A stretch of 64,000 nucleotides of DNA from Candidatus Latescibacterota bacterium (GCA_020633725.1 JACKDC010000001.1:558001-622000); one strand, 5' to 3'; counted from the stretch's first letter, positions 26,087 to 34,857 are shown. The notes: a model not told the origin generated them from the sequence alone. Numbers and translations are program-made.

Positions 26087-27218
26087 GCCCCGCCGCGCGC
26101 CCTGCGTCCTCCTCACCGCGGGCGAGGCCAGCGGCGACCAGGCCGGCGCCGCCGTCGTGGCGGCGCTCAAGGCGCGACACCCGGACTGGCGCCTGCTGGC
26201 CACGGGCGGCGAGCGCATGGCGGCCGCCGGCGCGGAACTGATCCTCGACTACCGCGAGCTCGCGGTGATGGGCTTCGCCGAGGTCATCACCCGCCTGCCC
26301 GCCCTGCGTGGGCACCTGAACCGGCTGCGCCGGCGTCTCGAGGACGGCTCGGTGGACCTCTTTCTCCCCGTGGACTTCCCCGGCTTCAACCTCCGCCTCG
26401 CCGCGCGGGCGCATCGCGCCGGCGTGCCCGTGCTCTACTTCGTCGCGCCGCAGCTCTGGGCCTGGGGGGAAGGGCGCGTGGCGAAGCTTCGCCGCGATGT
26501 CGACCGCCTCGCCCTGATCCTGCCCTTCGAGGAGGCCTGGTTTCGGGCGCGCGGCGTGGAAGGGCGCTTCGTCGGCCACCCGCTGATGGAGACGGAGCGC
26601 CCGCTCGCGCCGGCCGCCGCCCGGCCGCGGCTGGGCCTGCTCCCGGGCAGCCGCGCGCAGGAGGTCCACCGCCTGCTGGGGGTGATGCTCGAGGCCGCGG
26701 CGCGGGTCGCCGCCTCGCTGCCCGGGCTGGAGCTGGAGCTGCTGGAATCGCCGGGTCTGGCCCCCTCCGTCTACGACGCCGAGCTCGCGGGCGCGCCCAT
26801 CGCCCCGCGCCGCTGCCGCGAGACGAGCGCGGGTTTCCTCGCCCGGCAGGGCGCGGCCCTGGTGGCCAGCGGCACGGCCACCCTGGAGGCCGCCGTGGCC
26901 GGGCTGCCCATGGTGGTGGCCTACCGCACCGGCGCCCTGAACTACCAGCTCGCCCGGCGCCTCGTGCGCCTGCCGCGCATCGCCTTGGTGAACGTGGTGT
27001 CCGATGCCGCGCTGGTGCCGGAGCTCATCCAGGGCGATGTGACCGCCGAGGCCCTGGCCGCGGCCGTCCTCCCGCTGCTGGAGGACGGCCCCGCCCGCCG
27101 CGCCCAGCGCGAGGGCCTGGAGGCGCTGCGCGCCTCGCTCGGGGGCGCGGGCTGCGGCGCGGGGGTGGCCGCGCTGGCCGAGGAGCTGCTCGCCGCCGGG
27201 CCGGGGGCGGCGCCGTGA
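26076..27218 (+). CDS. lpxB: Lipid-A-disaccharide synthase LpxB
   Basis: GT19 enzyme joining UDP-diacylglucosamine and lipid X. 380 aa, a normal length. Diagnostic segments are TAGEASGDQAGAAVVAAL, MGFAEVITRLPALRGHLN, VDFPGFNLRLA, YFVAPQLWAWGEGR, LPGSRAQEV and SGTATLEAAVAGLPMVVAYR. GTG start within the upstream oxidoreductase, and the stop overlaps the next gene (GTGA). lpxH/lpxI, which would supply lipid X, is not seen in the window. Confidence 0.95.
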   Translation: MAAEPRRAPCVLLTAGEASGDQAGAAVVAALKARHPDWRLLATGGERMAAAGAELILDYRELAVMGFAEVITRLPALRGHLNRLRRRLEDGSVDLFLPVDFPGFNLRLAARAHRAGVPVLYFVAPQLWAWGEGRVAKLRRDVDRLALILPFEEAWFRARGVEGRFVGHPLMETERPLAPAAARPRLGLLPGSRAQEVHRLLGVMLEAAARVAASLPGLELELLESPGLAPSVYDAELAGAPIAPRRCRETSAGFLARQGAALVASGTATLEAAVAGLPMVVAYRTGALNYQLARRLVRLPRIALVNVVSDAALVPELIQGDVTAEALAAAVLPLLEDGPARRAQREGLEALRASLGGAGCGAGVAALAEELLAAGPGAAP

Positions 27219-27940
27219 GCGAGAGCGCCCACTGGGACGCCGGCGAGGACCGGCTCGCCCCCAAGGAGCGCCGCGCGCTGGAGCGGCAGGCCTGGGCCAT
27301 CGCCGGCTTCTTGCGGCTCTGGGGCGGCAGCTGGCGCGTGGACGAGGACCGCCAGGCCCTGGACGCCGCACGGCAGGCCAGCCCGAACGGGACCCTGGTC
27401 TACGTCTTCTGGCACAATCGCATGCTGATGCTGTCCTACACGCACCGCGAGCGGGGCATCCACGTGCTCCGCAGCGGCAGCAGGGACGGACAGCTCATCG
27501 CGGCGGTGAACCGTCGCCTGGGCTACGGCATGCCGGCCGGCTCCGGAAGTCGTGGTGGATCCGCGGGATTGCGGCGCATGCTTCAAGCGTCGCGCGAAGG
27601 CGCGGACACAGCCCTCACCGTGGACGGTCCCCGCGGCCCGCGGGGCCACCTCCACGGCGGGGCCCTGCAGCTGGCCGCGCTGTCGGGCTGTCCGCTCGTG
27701 CCGGTGGCCGTGGCCGCGCCCCGCATGCACGTCTTCGGCAGCTGGGACAGGACGCTCCTGCCCTGGCCGCTGCAGCGCCTGCGCATCCGCTATGGCGCGC
27801 CGCGTCTCGTGCCGCGGGGTCTTGGCGGGGACGCCCTCGAGGCCCTGCGCCGGGAGGTCCAGCTGGAGCTGCAGCGCTTCACCGACGCCCTGGACCTCGA
27901 GCTCGGTCGCGCGCCGATCCCGCCGGCGGAGGACGCGTGA
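27215..27940 (+). CDS. DUF374 / LPLAT-superfamily acyltransferase-like protein
   Basis: 241 aa. YVFWHNRMLML, VLRSGSRDGQLIAAVNRRLG, SRGGSAGLRRML and TVDGPRGPRGHL are the DUF374 signature set (COG2121-like). The family is related to lysophospholipid acyltransferases but lacks the HxxxxD spacing here (His followed by NRMLM). Location between lpxB and lpxK suggests a lipid A acyl-chain or envelope lipid role, possibly replacing LpxL/M. Substrate unknown. It overlaps both neighbours by 4 bp. Confidence 0.82.
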   Translation: MSESAHWDAGEDRLAPKERRALERQAWAIAGFLRLWGGSWRVDEDRQALDAARQASPNGTLVYVFWHNRMLMLSYTHRERGIHVLRSGSRDGQLIAAVNRRLGYGMPAGSGSRGGSAGLRRMLQASREGADTALTVDGPRGPRGHLHGGALQLAALSGCPLVPVAVAAPRMHVFGSWDRTLLPWPLQRLRIRYGAPRLVPRGLGGDALEALRREVQLELQRFTDALDLELGRAPIPPAEDA

Positions 27941-28974
27941 GCGCCCCGCGCGTGCTCGACTACCGCCGTCCCTGGGAGCGACGGCCGGGGGGCGCCGCCC
28001 TGCTCCTGGCGCCCCTGGGGCTGCTGGTGGGGGTGGCCGCCGCGCTCAACGGCCGCCGGCTCGCCGGACGGGCGCGCCGCTGCGTCCGCCCCGTGATCAG
28101 CATTGGCAACCTGGAGGCCGGGGGCACCGGGAAGACGCCCGCGGTGCTGGCCCTGGCGACGCTGCTGCTGGAGGCGGGGCGGCGGCCGGGGATCGTCACC
28201 GGGCTCTGGGGGCGGGACGCCGAGGGGCGCGCGCTGCTCGCCGGTGACGACCCCGCCTTCGCCGACGCGGCGCCGGACGAGGCGCGGCTGCTGGCCGCCC
28301 GGCTGCCCGGCGTGCCGGTCCTGGCGGCACGCCGCAAGGTGGAGGGCGCCCTGGCGCTGGACGGCGCCGGCGCCTGCGAGCTGATCCTGGTGGACGACGG
28401 CTTCCAGCACCGCGGTCTCGTCCGCGACCTGGACCTCGTGCGCCTGTCCCCGGACGCGCCGCTCTCCCCGTGGCGGGTCCTGCCCGCGGGCCCCCTGCGC
28501 GAGTTTCCCGGGGCGCTGGCGCGGGCGGACGCCTTCGTCCTGCGGCCCGGCCAGCGCGCGCCGGCGGGGAAGACGGTCTTCGTCCTGGAGTGGGTGTCGA
28601 GCGAGCTGCGCGACCTCGACGGCGCCCCCGCGACGCCCGCGCGCGTCTACGTGACAGCCGCCGGGATCGCCCGCCCGGAGGGCTTCGAGAAGGCGGCGCG
28701 GGCGCGCCTGGCGACGGCCGGCGCGCAGGTGCGCGAACACCTGCGCTTTTCGGATCACGCCGACTGGACGCCGCGCGTCAGGGCGCGCCTCGGCGCCGCG
28801 CTGGAGCGCCACCCGGGCGCGCGTTTCCTGCTAACGGAAAAGGACGCCCATCGCTGGGCGTCCTCGTCGCGTTGGGATCTGTCGGGGCCGCCGCCTCAGG
28901 TACTGGCCCAGGAGCATCGCTTCCAGGACCCGGCGGCTCTGCTCGCCCTGATCGATCAGTTCTCGTCGGCGTAG
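27937..28974 (+). CDS. lpxK: Tetraacyldisaccharide 4'-kinase LpxK
   Basis: Phosphorylates the 4' position of the lipid A disaccharide. 345 aa. N-terminal hydrophobic anchor (ALLLAPLGLLVGVAAALNG), P-loop SIGNLEAGGTGKTPAVLALA, Walker B-like ILVDDGFQHRGLVRDLDLV, and the C-terminal FSDHADWT and LLTEKDAHRWA motifs. GTG start coupled to the DUF374 gene. The last 19 bp overlap the 3' end of a convergent lipoprotein gene. Confidence 0.94.
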   Translation: MSAPRVLDYRRPWERRPGGAALLLAPLGLLVGVAAALNGRRLAGRARRCVRPVISIGNLEAGGTGKTPAVLALATLLLEAGRRPGIVTGLWGRDAEGRALLAGDDPAFADAAPDEARLLAARLPGVPVLAARRKVEGALALDGAGACELILVDDGFQHRGLVRDLDLVRLSPDAPLSPWRVLPAGPLREFPGALARADAFVLRPGQRAPAGKTVFVLEWVSSELRDLDGAPATPARVYVTAAGIARPEGFEKAARARLATAGAQVREHLRFSDHADWTPRVRARLGAALERHPGARFLLTEKDAHRWASSSRWDLSGPPPQVLAQEHRFQDPAALLALIDQFSSA

Positions 28975-29561
28975 TCGGCGAAGAGGATCGTCGTGCTCGC
29001 CTCGATGATCTGATCCCGGTCGGAGCCCTGCTCGTGCCCCGTGAAGATGATCTCCGCTCGCACCACGGCCTCGCCGTTCGGTGCCGTGCCGCCGGGCATG
29101 ATGTCCACGATCGGGGCCTCGAGCTTGATCGAGGCGGGCGCGAGGACCAGCGAGGTGGTCATCTCCGTGCCGACCGGGATCGTCAGGTGCATCGGGATCG
29201 AAACCGTGGGCAGGTTCGGCGTGGAGAAGCTTCCGCCACCCTCCAGCAGCTGCAGCACCTCGTAGCGGATCGTCGCGGCCGTGAAGACGAAGTTCCCGTA
29301 CGGATCGTCCGGAGTCATGTCGAGGAAGGCCTGGCTGGGCGGATTGGAGAAGACGACCTCGACCGTCTCCTCGGGGATGTACCCCATGCCGACGAGGGTG
29401 GTGTCCGAAACGAAGACGTCCGCGTGCAGCGGCTGTCCCGCATTGATGGACAGCAGGGTGGGACGGGTGTGACCCTCGATCGTGTTCTGGCCGCAGCCGC
29501 TGCTCAAGGCAAGCGTCAGGGCTGCCACGGCGATCAGAGAGTAGGCGGCAGTGCTGCGCAT
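28956..29561 (-). CDS. Predicted lipoprotein of unknown function
   Basis: 201 aa. ATG 29561 has an excellent AGGAGGT 6 nt upstream, so a longer reading from 29675 is unlikely. The signal peptide ends ALSSGC (Cys about 22), then GQNTIEGHTRPTLLSINAGQ. The mature domain is beta-rich, low in Lys and charged residues, with repeated strand-like segments (PLHADVFVSD, VEVVFSNPPSQAF, TSLVLAPASIKLEAPIVDI, EAVVRAEIIFTGHEQG). It resembles a single beta-sandwich, but I cannot name a family. Lone minus-strand gene, convergent and overlapping with lpxK. Confidence 0.82.
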   Translation of the reverse strand: MRSTAAYSLIAVAALTLALSSGCGQNTIEGHTRPTLLSINAGQPLHADVFVSDTTLVGMGYIPEETVEVVFSNPPSQAFLDMTPDDPYGNFVFTAATIRYEVLQLLEGGGSFSTPNLPTVSIPMHLTIPVGTEMTTSLVLAPASIKLEAPIVDIMPGGTAPNGEAVVRAEIIFTGHEQGSDRDQIIEASTTILFADYADEN

Positions 29562-29621
29562 GCTGACCTCCTGGTGCGCAGGGATTTCGAGGACGGGACA
29601 GCAACGCCTGTGCCATCCCCC

Positions 29622-29662
29622 GGGGAACCCTGCGCAGGGCGCCATGGGGAACGCCGGGGAAC
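29622..29662. repeat. Three GGGGAAC direct repeats in the lipoprotein/nadB divergent region
   Basis: GGGGAAC occurs at 29622-29628, 29646-29652 and 29656-29662, and a 12-bp palindrome CCCTGCGCAGGG lies at 29628-29639. They sit between the divergent starts at 29561 and 29816, about 90 bp upstream of the nadB promoter. Possible operator; no known regulator motif recognised. The rest of this 254-bp gap shows only the nadB promoter. Confidence 0.35.
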
Positions 29663-29749
29663 CGCGAGGAAGCACGAGCGCGCCTGCCGCGGTCTCCGCC
29701 CCGCCGGGCGCTTGCCCGCAACCGGCAGATGGGGACCGCCCGGCTCAGA

Positions 29750-29778
29750 TTGCATGGTCGCCTGCCCTGACGTAGACT
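29750..29778 (+). promoter_or_regulatory. Sigma70-type promoter for nadB
   Basis: -35 TTGCAT (29750-29755), 17-bp spacer, -10 TAGACT (29773-29778), 38 bp before the nadB ATG, which has GGGAGGG upstream. Confidence 0.6.
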
Positions 29779-29815
29779 GCCTGGGCCCCCGGGCGGACCG
29801 GCGGGCGGGAGGGCC

Positions 29816-31405
29816 ATGCGCACGGACTTTCTGGTCATCGGGAGCGGCATCGCGGGGCTGAGCTTCGCCATCAAGGCGGCGTCCCTGGGGCGGGTGACCC
29901 TGGTCACCAAGAAGGAGGCGGCGGACAGCAACACCTGCCGCGCCCAGGGGGGCATCGCGGCGGTGCTGGACCCCGCCGACGATTTCGTCTCCCACGTTGA
30001 GGACACCCTCCGCGCCGGCGCGGGGCTCTGCGACCGGGCGCGCGTGGAGCGGATGGTGGCCGCCGGCCCCGAGCGGGTGCGCGAGCTGCTGGACTGGGGC
30101 GTGGCCTTCAGCAAGCAGGGCCCCGCGCTGGCCCTGGGACGCGAGGGGGGCCACAGCCGGCGGCGGATCGTCCACGTGGCCGACTACACCGGCCGCGAGC
30201 TCGAGCGCGTGCTGCTGGAGCGGGCCGCGAGCGACCCCAACATCACGATCCTGCCCAATCACATCGCGGTGAATCTGGCCCTGGTGCAGCACCTGCGGGG
30301 CGAGGGGCGCGAGGAGCAGGTCTACGGCGCCTACGTGCTCGACGTCGACACGGGCGACGTGGAGGCCATCGCCGCGCACGTCACGGTGCTGGCGACGGGG
30401 GGGCTCGGCAAGGTCTACGCCTACACCACGAATCCGAACATCGCCACCGGCGACGGCCTCGCCATGGCCTATCGCGCCGGCGCGGTGGTGGCCAATCTCG
30501 AGTTCGTGCAGTTTCATCCCACCTGCCTCTACCACGACCGGCTGCACAGCCAGCTCATCAGCGAGGCGGTGCGCGGCGAGGGCGCGCTGCTCCGCAACGG
30601 CGCGGGCGAGGCCTTCATGGCGCGCTACGACGAGCGCCGCGACCTCGCGCCGCGGGACATCGTGGCGCGGGCCATCGATCACGAGATGAAGATCCGCGGC
30701 GAACGCCACCTGTGGCTCGACTTCGCGCCCATCGGGCGCGAGGAGATCCCGCGGCGCTTCCCGGCCATCTTCAAGGCGCTGATGGGCGTGGGCATCGATC
30801 CGCGCTCGCAGCTCGTGCCCGTGGTGCCGGCCGCGCACTACGCCTGCGGCGGCGTCCAGGTGGACGAGACGGGCCACACCAGCCTCCGCGGCCTGCTGGC
30901 CCTGGGCGAGGTGAGCTGCACCGGCGTGCACGGCGCGAACCGTCTGGCCAGCAACTCCCTGCTCGAGGCCGTGACCTTCGCGCACTGGGCCTACGAGGCG
31001 CTGGCGGAGCGCGGGCTGCCCGATGGCGAGCAGCCCGAGCTCAAGCCGTGGAGCGCGCCCGAGAGCCGCGACTACCACGAGTCGGTGGTGCTCGAGCACG
31101 ACTGGGATCTGGTGCGCCGGATCATGATGGACTACGTGGGCATCGTGCGCAGCGACGAGCGTCTCACCCTCGCGGACGAGCGCATCCGCCACGTGCGCGA
31201 CACCGTGGAGAGCTTCTACTGGCGTTTCCGCATCTCCGCGGAACTGATCGAGCTGAGGAACATCGCGCTGGTGGCGCAGCTCATCATCCGCAGCGCGCTG
31301 GCGCGCAAGGAGAGCCGCGGCCTGCACTACACGCTCGACCATCCCGAGACCCTGGACGACTGGCTGCGACCCACGCTGCTCAAGCGAGGTGAGCTCTTTG
31401 GTTAG
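29816..31405 (+). CDS. nadB: L-aspartate oxidase NadB
   Basis: FAD enzyme oxidising L-aspartate to iminoaspartate, the first step of de novo NAD synthesis. 529 aa. FAD-binding DFLVIGSGIAGLSFAIKAA at the N-terminus, CRAQGGIAAVL, GARD-like active-site region with HYACGGVQVDETGHTSLRGL, and EVSCTGVHGANRLASNSLLEA. The C-terminal helical domain is complete. nadA and nadC are not adjacent. Its 3' end overlaps the next gene by 17 bp. Confidence 0.95.
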   Translation: MRTDFLVIGSGIAGLSFAIKAASLGRVTLVTKKEAADSNTCRAQGGIAAVLDPADDFVSHVEDTLRAGAGLCDRARVERMVAAGPERVRELLDWGVAFSKQGPALALGREGGHSRRRIVHVADYTGRELERVLLERAASDPNITILPNHIAVNLALVQHLRGEGREEQVYGAYVLDVDTGDVEAIAAHVTVLATGGLGKVYAYTTNPNIATGDGLAMAYRAGAVVANLEFVQFHPTCLYHDRLHSQLISEAVRGEGALLRNGAGEAFMARYDERRDLAPRDIVARAIDHEMKIRGERHLWLDFAPIGREEIPRRFPAIFKALMGVGIDPRSQLVPVVPAAHYACGGVQVDETGHTSLRGLLALGEVSCTGVHGANRLASNSLLEAVTFAHWAYEALAERGLPDGEQPELKPWSAPESRDYHESVVLEHDWDLVRRIMMDYVGIVRSDERLTLADERIRHVRDTVESFYWRFRISAELIELRNIALVAQLIIRSALARKESRGLHYTLDHPETLDDWLRPTLLKRGELFG

Positions 31406-32225
31406 GCACGCGCTCTGGGACGGCAAGTTCTACCCCGGCGATGCGAAGCATCTCGCGACTCAGGTGGACGCGCTGCTCGCGGCGTGGCCCCCTCGACCCG
31501 ACGCGCCCGCGCCCTGGGCCCTGCTCGTTCCGCACGCGGGCTATCCCTACTCCGGCGCCTGCGCCGCGGCCGCCTACGCGGGGCTGCCGGCGACGCCCTC
31601 GCGCGTGCTCCTGCTCGGACCGAACCACCACCGGCCGCTGGCGGGATTCGGCCTCTCCCGCGCGGAGCGCTGGGAGACGCCACTCGGCGACGTGGAGGTG
31701 GACGCCGCCGCGGTCGACGCCCTGCTCGCCGGCGGAGCGCCCTTCGCCCCGGCGGAGGAGGCGCTCGCGCTCGAGCATTCGCTCGAGGTGCAGTTGCCCT
31801 TCCTCCAGCGGCTGGGCGGCGAGAGCCCGCCGAGGGTGCTGCCGATCCTCGTCGGCCGCTGCAGCGCGGCCGACCGGGAGGAGGCCGCCCGTCGGTTGGG
31901 GGACATCGCCCGTCCGGGGGATCTCTGGGTCGTGACGACGGACCTCTCGCACTTCCATGCGCTAGAGCGGGCGGAGGCGCTCGACGCGGAGACCGCCCGG
32001 CTGATCGAGGCGGGCGACGCGGACGCCTTCGCGCTCGCGCTGGCGAAGGGGCGCGCGGAGGCCTGCGGCGCCGAGCCCGTGTTGCTGCTGCTGGCGGAGC
32101 ACCGTCGCCGCGGCGGGCAGGTGGAGCTGCTGGATCGGCGGGACTCGTCCCCGGTCACGGGGGACCGGCGCGAGGTGGTCGGCTACCTCTCCGCGCGCTT
32201 CACCGCAGGTTCGCCCCGTGCCTAA
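31389..32225 (+). CDS. MEMO1-family protein (AmmeMemoRadiSam system protein B)
   Basis: 278 aa. Segments LLVPHAGYPYSGACAAAAY, LLGPNHHRP, LEHSLEVQLPFLQRL, LPILVG and TTDLSHFHALERAEALD are the metal-dioxygenase-like MEMO signature, with conserved His residues. In the AmmeMemoRadiSam set it accompanies an AMMECR1 protein and a radical SAM enzyme; neither is next to it here. GTG start within nadB, and its end overlaps the methyltransferase by 8 bp. Function unknown. Confidence 0.88.
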   Translation: MSSLVRHALWDGKFYPGDAKHLATQVDALLAAWPPRPDAPAPWALLVPHAGYPYSGACAAAAYAGLPATPSRVLLLGPNHHRPLAGFGLSRAERWETPLGDVEVDAAAVDALLAGGAPFAPAEEALALEHSLEVQLPFLQRLGGESPPRVLPILVGRCSAADREEAARRLGDIARPGDLWVVTTDLSHFHALERAEALDAETARLIEAGDADAFALALAKGRAEACGAEPVLLLLAEHRRRGGQVELLDRRDSSPVTGDRREVVGYLSARFTAGSPRA

Positions 32226-32961
32226 GCCGTGGTACGTGGAAGGCTTCGGCGAGCACTACCTCGAACTCTACGCCCATCGCAACGAGCGCGAAGCCGAGCT
32301 GGCGATGGCGCTGCTCGCGCGCGTCACCCCGCCGCTGACAGGTCAGCGGGTGCTGGATCTCGGCTGCGGCGGCGGACGTCACCTCGCCGCGCTGGGTCGG
32401 CGGGGCGCGCGTGCGCTGGGCCTCGACCTCTCCTGGCCGCTGCTCGATGCGGCGCGGGGGCGGCTCAGGCCGGGGCTGCATCTCCTGCGCGGCGACATGC
32501 GGCGGCTGCCCCTGGCCGACGGCAGCGTCGACGGCGCGGTGAGCATGTTCACGTCCTTCGGCTACTTTGCGCGGGACGAGGAGAACTGGCAGGTGCCCGC
32601 CGAGGTGGCGCGCGTGCTCGCGCCCGGCGGCTGGTTCTTCTTCGACTTCTTCAACCGGGCGCAGCTCGAGCGCAGCCTCGAGGAGCGCGGCGTGCGCGAG
32701 AGCCGCCACTGGCGCGCCGAGGAGGAGCGCAGCATCGAGGCGGATCGGGTGGTCAAGCGGGTGGCGCTGCGCCCGCTGGCGGGCGGGGAGACGGTCCACT
32801 ACGAGGAGAGCGTGCGGCTCTTCACGCCCGACGAGCTCGTCGACGGCTTCGCGCGGCTGGGTCTGGCGGAGTCGGGGCGCTGGGGGGACTATCGCGGCGG
32901 TGCCTTCGATCCCGAGCGGAGCGCGCGGCTCATCCTCCTGCTGACGCGAGCGGCGTCGTGA
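32218..32961 (+). CDS. Class I SAM-dependent methyltransferase
   Basis: 247 aa. Motif I VLDLGCGGGRHLAALG, acidic loop GLDLSWPLLDAAR, and DMRRLPLADGSVDGAVSMFT (motif II region) define the fold; FTSFGYFARDEENW follows. The substrate is not evident. GTG start, overlapping MEMO upstream and bshC downstream, so it may be cotranscribed with the bacillithiol genes. Whether it acts on a thiol or is just a passenger is unknown. Confidence 0.87.
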   Translation: MPKPWYVEGFGEHYLELYAHRNEREAELAMALLARVTPPLTGQRVLDLGCGGGRHLAALGRRGARALGLDLSWPLLDAARGRLRPGLHLLRGDMRRLPLADGSVDGAVSMFTSFGYFARDEENWQVPAEVARVLAPGGWFFFDFFNRAQLERSLEERGVRESRHWRAEEERSIEADRVVKRVALRPLAGGETVHYEESVRLFTPDELVDGFARLGLAESGRWGDYRGGAFDPERSARLILLLTRAAS

Positions 32962-34124
32962 TGTCCCAGGGCCCGCGTCGACACGCGCTGCAGCTGCCGG
33001 CGCCGTTGCCGGCCGCCGCGCCGGGAGCGCCCTCGCCCGTGGATCCAGCGCTGCTGGCGGCGATGCAGGGCGGCAGCCCCACGGCCCGCGCTCAGCTCGC
33101 GCGCGGCGAGGCGCGGCTGGTGGTCACCGGGCAGCAGCCGAGCTTTCCGCTGCCCCTGGGCCTCACGCTGCAGAAGGTGGCCACCGCGGTGGCGCTGGCG
33201 TCGCACCTGTCGGCCACGGGCGATCTCCCGGTCTATCCCTGCTTCTGGTCCGGCGGCGACGACAGCGACTTCGACGAAGCCGCCGGCCAGCGCCTCCCCC
33301 GACGGGGGCGCAGGCCGCTGGACGTGGCCCTGCCCGCGGCGCTCGCGCAGAAGGGCGCCTTCGTCGGGGATCTGGACCCCGGGCCGGCCTACGCCGAGTT
33401 GATCGCGCTGCCCGGCGTGGACGCGGATCTCGCGCGGCACGCCGTGCGCGCGGGCGAGGACCTCGGCTCGCGCGAGCTCAGGCTGGTGCTCGAGCGCTTC
33501 CCGGAGGAACCGCTCTTCGCGATCGACGCGAGGAGCCCCGCGCTGCGCGCAGCGGCCGCGCCGCTCTACGTCCGCTATGCCGCGAAGCGGCTGGAGTTCG
33601 CCCGGGCGCTGGACGCGGCGGGGGCGCGGCTCGCCGCCGACGGCACCGAGCCCCCCCTGCGCGCGGGGATCGGCGAGCGGGCGCTGTGGCTGCTGCGGCG
33701 GGGACGTCGCCAGCTCCCGGAGCCCGAGGACTACGCCGCGGCCCTGGCACGCCGGCTGGAAGAGGCGCCCGACACGCTCAGCCCGAACGCCTCGCTGCGC
33801 CCCCTGGCGCAGGACGCGGTGCTGCCGGTGGCGGCCGTGGTGCTGGGGCCGGGGGAGTGGCGCTATCATCGCCAGCTGGTCGACGGCTTCGCGCTACTGG
33901 ACCTGCCCTTCCCACCGGCATACCCGCGCCTTCGCGCCCGGTGGGACGGAGATCGAGACCTCGATCTCCCCGATCCCGGTCGCCGCAGCAGTCCTCTGGC
34001 GCGTGGCGGGCATCCCCTCGCGGACCCCGCCCGGCTGCTCGCGCTGGCGCGCGAGCATCTGGCGGCCTGGGCGTCCGGAGAGCTTATTGAGTGGACCCTC
34101 CCGCTCGAACCCGAAGGAGCCTGA
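32961..34124 (+). CDS. bshC: BshC-like putative cysteine ligase of bacillithiol synthesis, short form
   Basis: 387 aa, versus roughly 540 in B. subtilis. BshC is thought to add cysteine to GlcN-malate, the last step. Family motifs: LVVTGQQPSFPLPLGLTLQK (53-72), YPCFWSGGDDSDFDE (92-106), and SPNASLRPLAQDAVLPVAAV, GPGEWRYHRQL, FPPAYPRLRARW near the C-terminus. The usual FWxxxEDHDFxE reads FWSGGDDSDFDE, losing the His. The C-terminal ~150-residue coiled coil seems missing. ATG 32961 overlaps the previous stop (TGATG). The immediate bshB and bshA neighbours support the assignment. Confidence 0.83.
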   Translation: MSQGPRRHALQLPAPLPAAAPGAPSPVDPALLAAMQGGSPTARAQLARGEARLVVTGQQPSFPLPLGLTLQKVATAVALASHLSATGDLPVYPCFWSGGDDSDFDEAAGQRLPRRGRRPLDVALPAALAQKGAFVGDLDPGPAYAELIALPGVDADLARHAVRAGEDLGSRELRLVLERFPEEPLFAIDARSPALRAAAAPLYVRYAAKRLEFARALDAAGARLAADGTEPPLRAGIGERALWLLRRGRRQLPEPEDYAAALARRLEEAPDTLSPNASLRPLAQDAVLPVAAVVLGPGEWRYHRQLVDGFALLDLPFPPAYPRLRARWDGDRDLDLPDPGRRSSPLARGGHPLADPARLLALAREHLAAWASGELIEWTLPLEPEGA

Positions 34125-34125
34125 G

Positions 34126-34857
34126 ATGCACCTCTTGGCCTGCGGCGCGCACGCCGACGACGTGGAGCTGGGCTGCGGCGGCACCCTGGCCCTGGCGGCG
34201 TCCCTGGGGCACACGGTGAGCATCCTCGATCTCACGGCCGGCGAGCTGGGCTCCAACGGCGATCCCGCGCGTCGCGCGGAGGAGGCGGCGGCCGCGGCGC
34301 GCGCGCTGGGTGTGGGGCGGCGGGAGAACGCCGGCCTGCCCGACGGACATCTCAGCGCCGCCGACCTCGGCCAGCGTCGCGAGGTGGCCGGGTGGCTGCG
34401 GACCCTGGGCCCGGACCTGCTCATCATCCCCGGCGCGCAGAACCGTCACCCCGACCACAGCGCCGCGCACCATCTGCTCTGGGATGCGGCCTTCCTCGCG
34501 GGGCTCGAACGCTACGACGCCGCGGGCGCGGCGCGGCGCCCGCAGCGCATCATCGAGACGATGGAGCGCTTTCCCTTCGCACCATCTTTCGTGATCGGGA
34601 TCGACGCGGTGGTGGAGGCCAAGCGCGAGTCGCTGCGCTGCTACGCGAGCCAGTTCCTGCGGGGCGGCGGGCGCGCGGCCACGTCCATCAACCATCCGGA
34701 CTTCCTCGAGCAGCTCCTGGCGCGAGACCGTTACTACGGCGCGCTCGGCGGTTGCGGCTACGCCGAGCCCTTCCACTCGGCGCAGGTGCCGCTCGTCGCC
34801 GACCCCGCGCAGCTGCTCGCGCCGGCGCCTTTCGACGGCGCGGGGAGGGCGTCGTGA
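34126..34857 (+). CDS. bshB: Bacillithiol biosynthesis deacetylase BshB1
   Basis: Zinc deacetylase converting GlcNAc-malate to GlcN-malate. 243 aa. PIG-L/LmbE family: GAHADDVELGCGGTLALAA (His-Asp-Asp zinc/catalytic motif), LDLTAGELGSNGDPARRAEE, PDGHL, and NRHPDHSAAHHLLWDAAFLA. The C-terminal YASQF and RDRYYGALGGCGYAEPF are BshB1-like. ATG is 1 bp after the bshC stop with AAGGAG upstream. It overlaps bshA by 4 bp. Confidence 0.93.
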   Translation: MHLLACGAHADDVELGCGGTLALAASLGHTVSILDLTAGELGSNGDPARRAEEAAAAARALGVGRRENAGLPDGHLSAADLGQRREVAGWLRTLGPDLLIIPGAQNRHPDHSAAHHLLWDAAFLAGLERYDAAGAARRPQRIIETMERFPFAPSFVIGIDAVVEAKRESLRCYASQFLRGGGRAATSINHPDFLEQLLARDRYYGALGGCGYAEPFHSAQVPLVADPAQLLAPAPFDGAGRAS

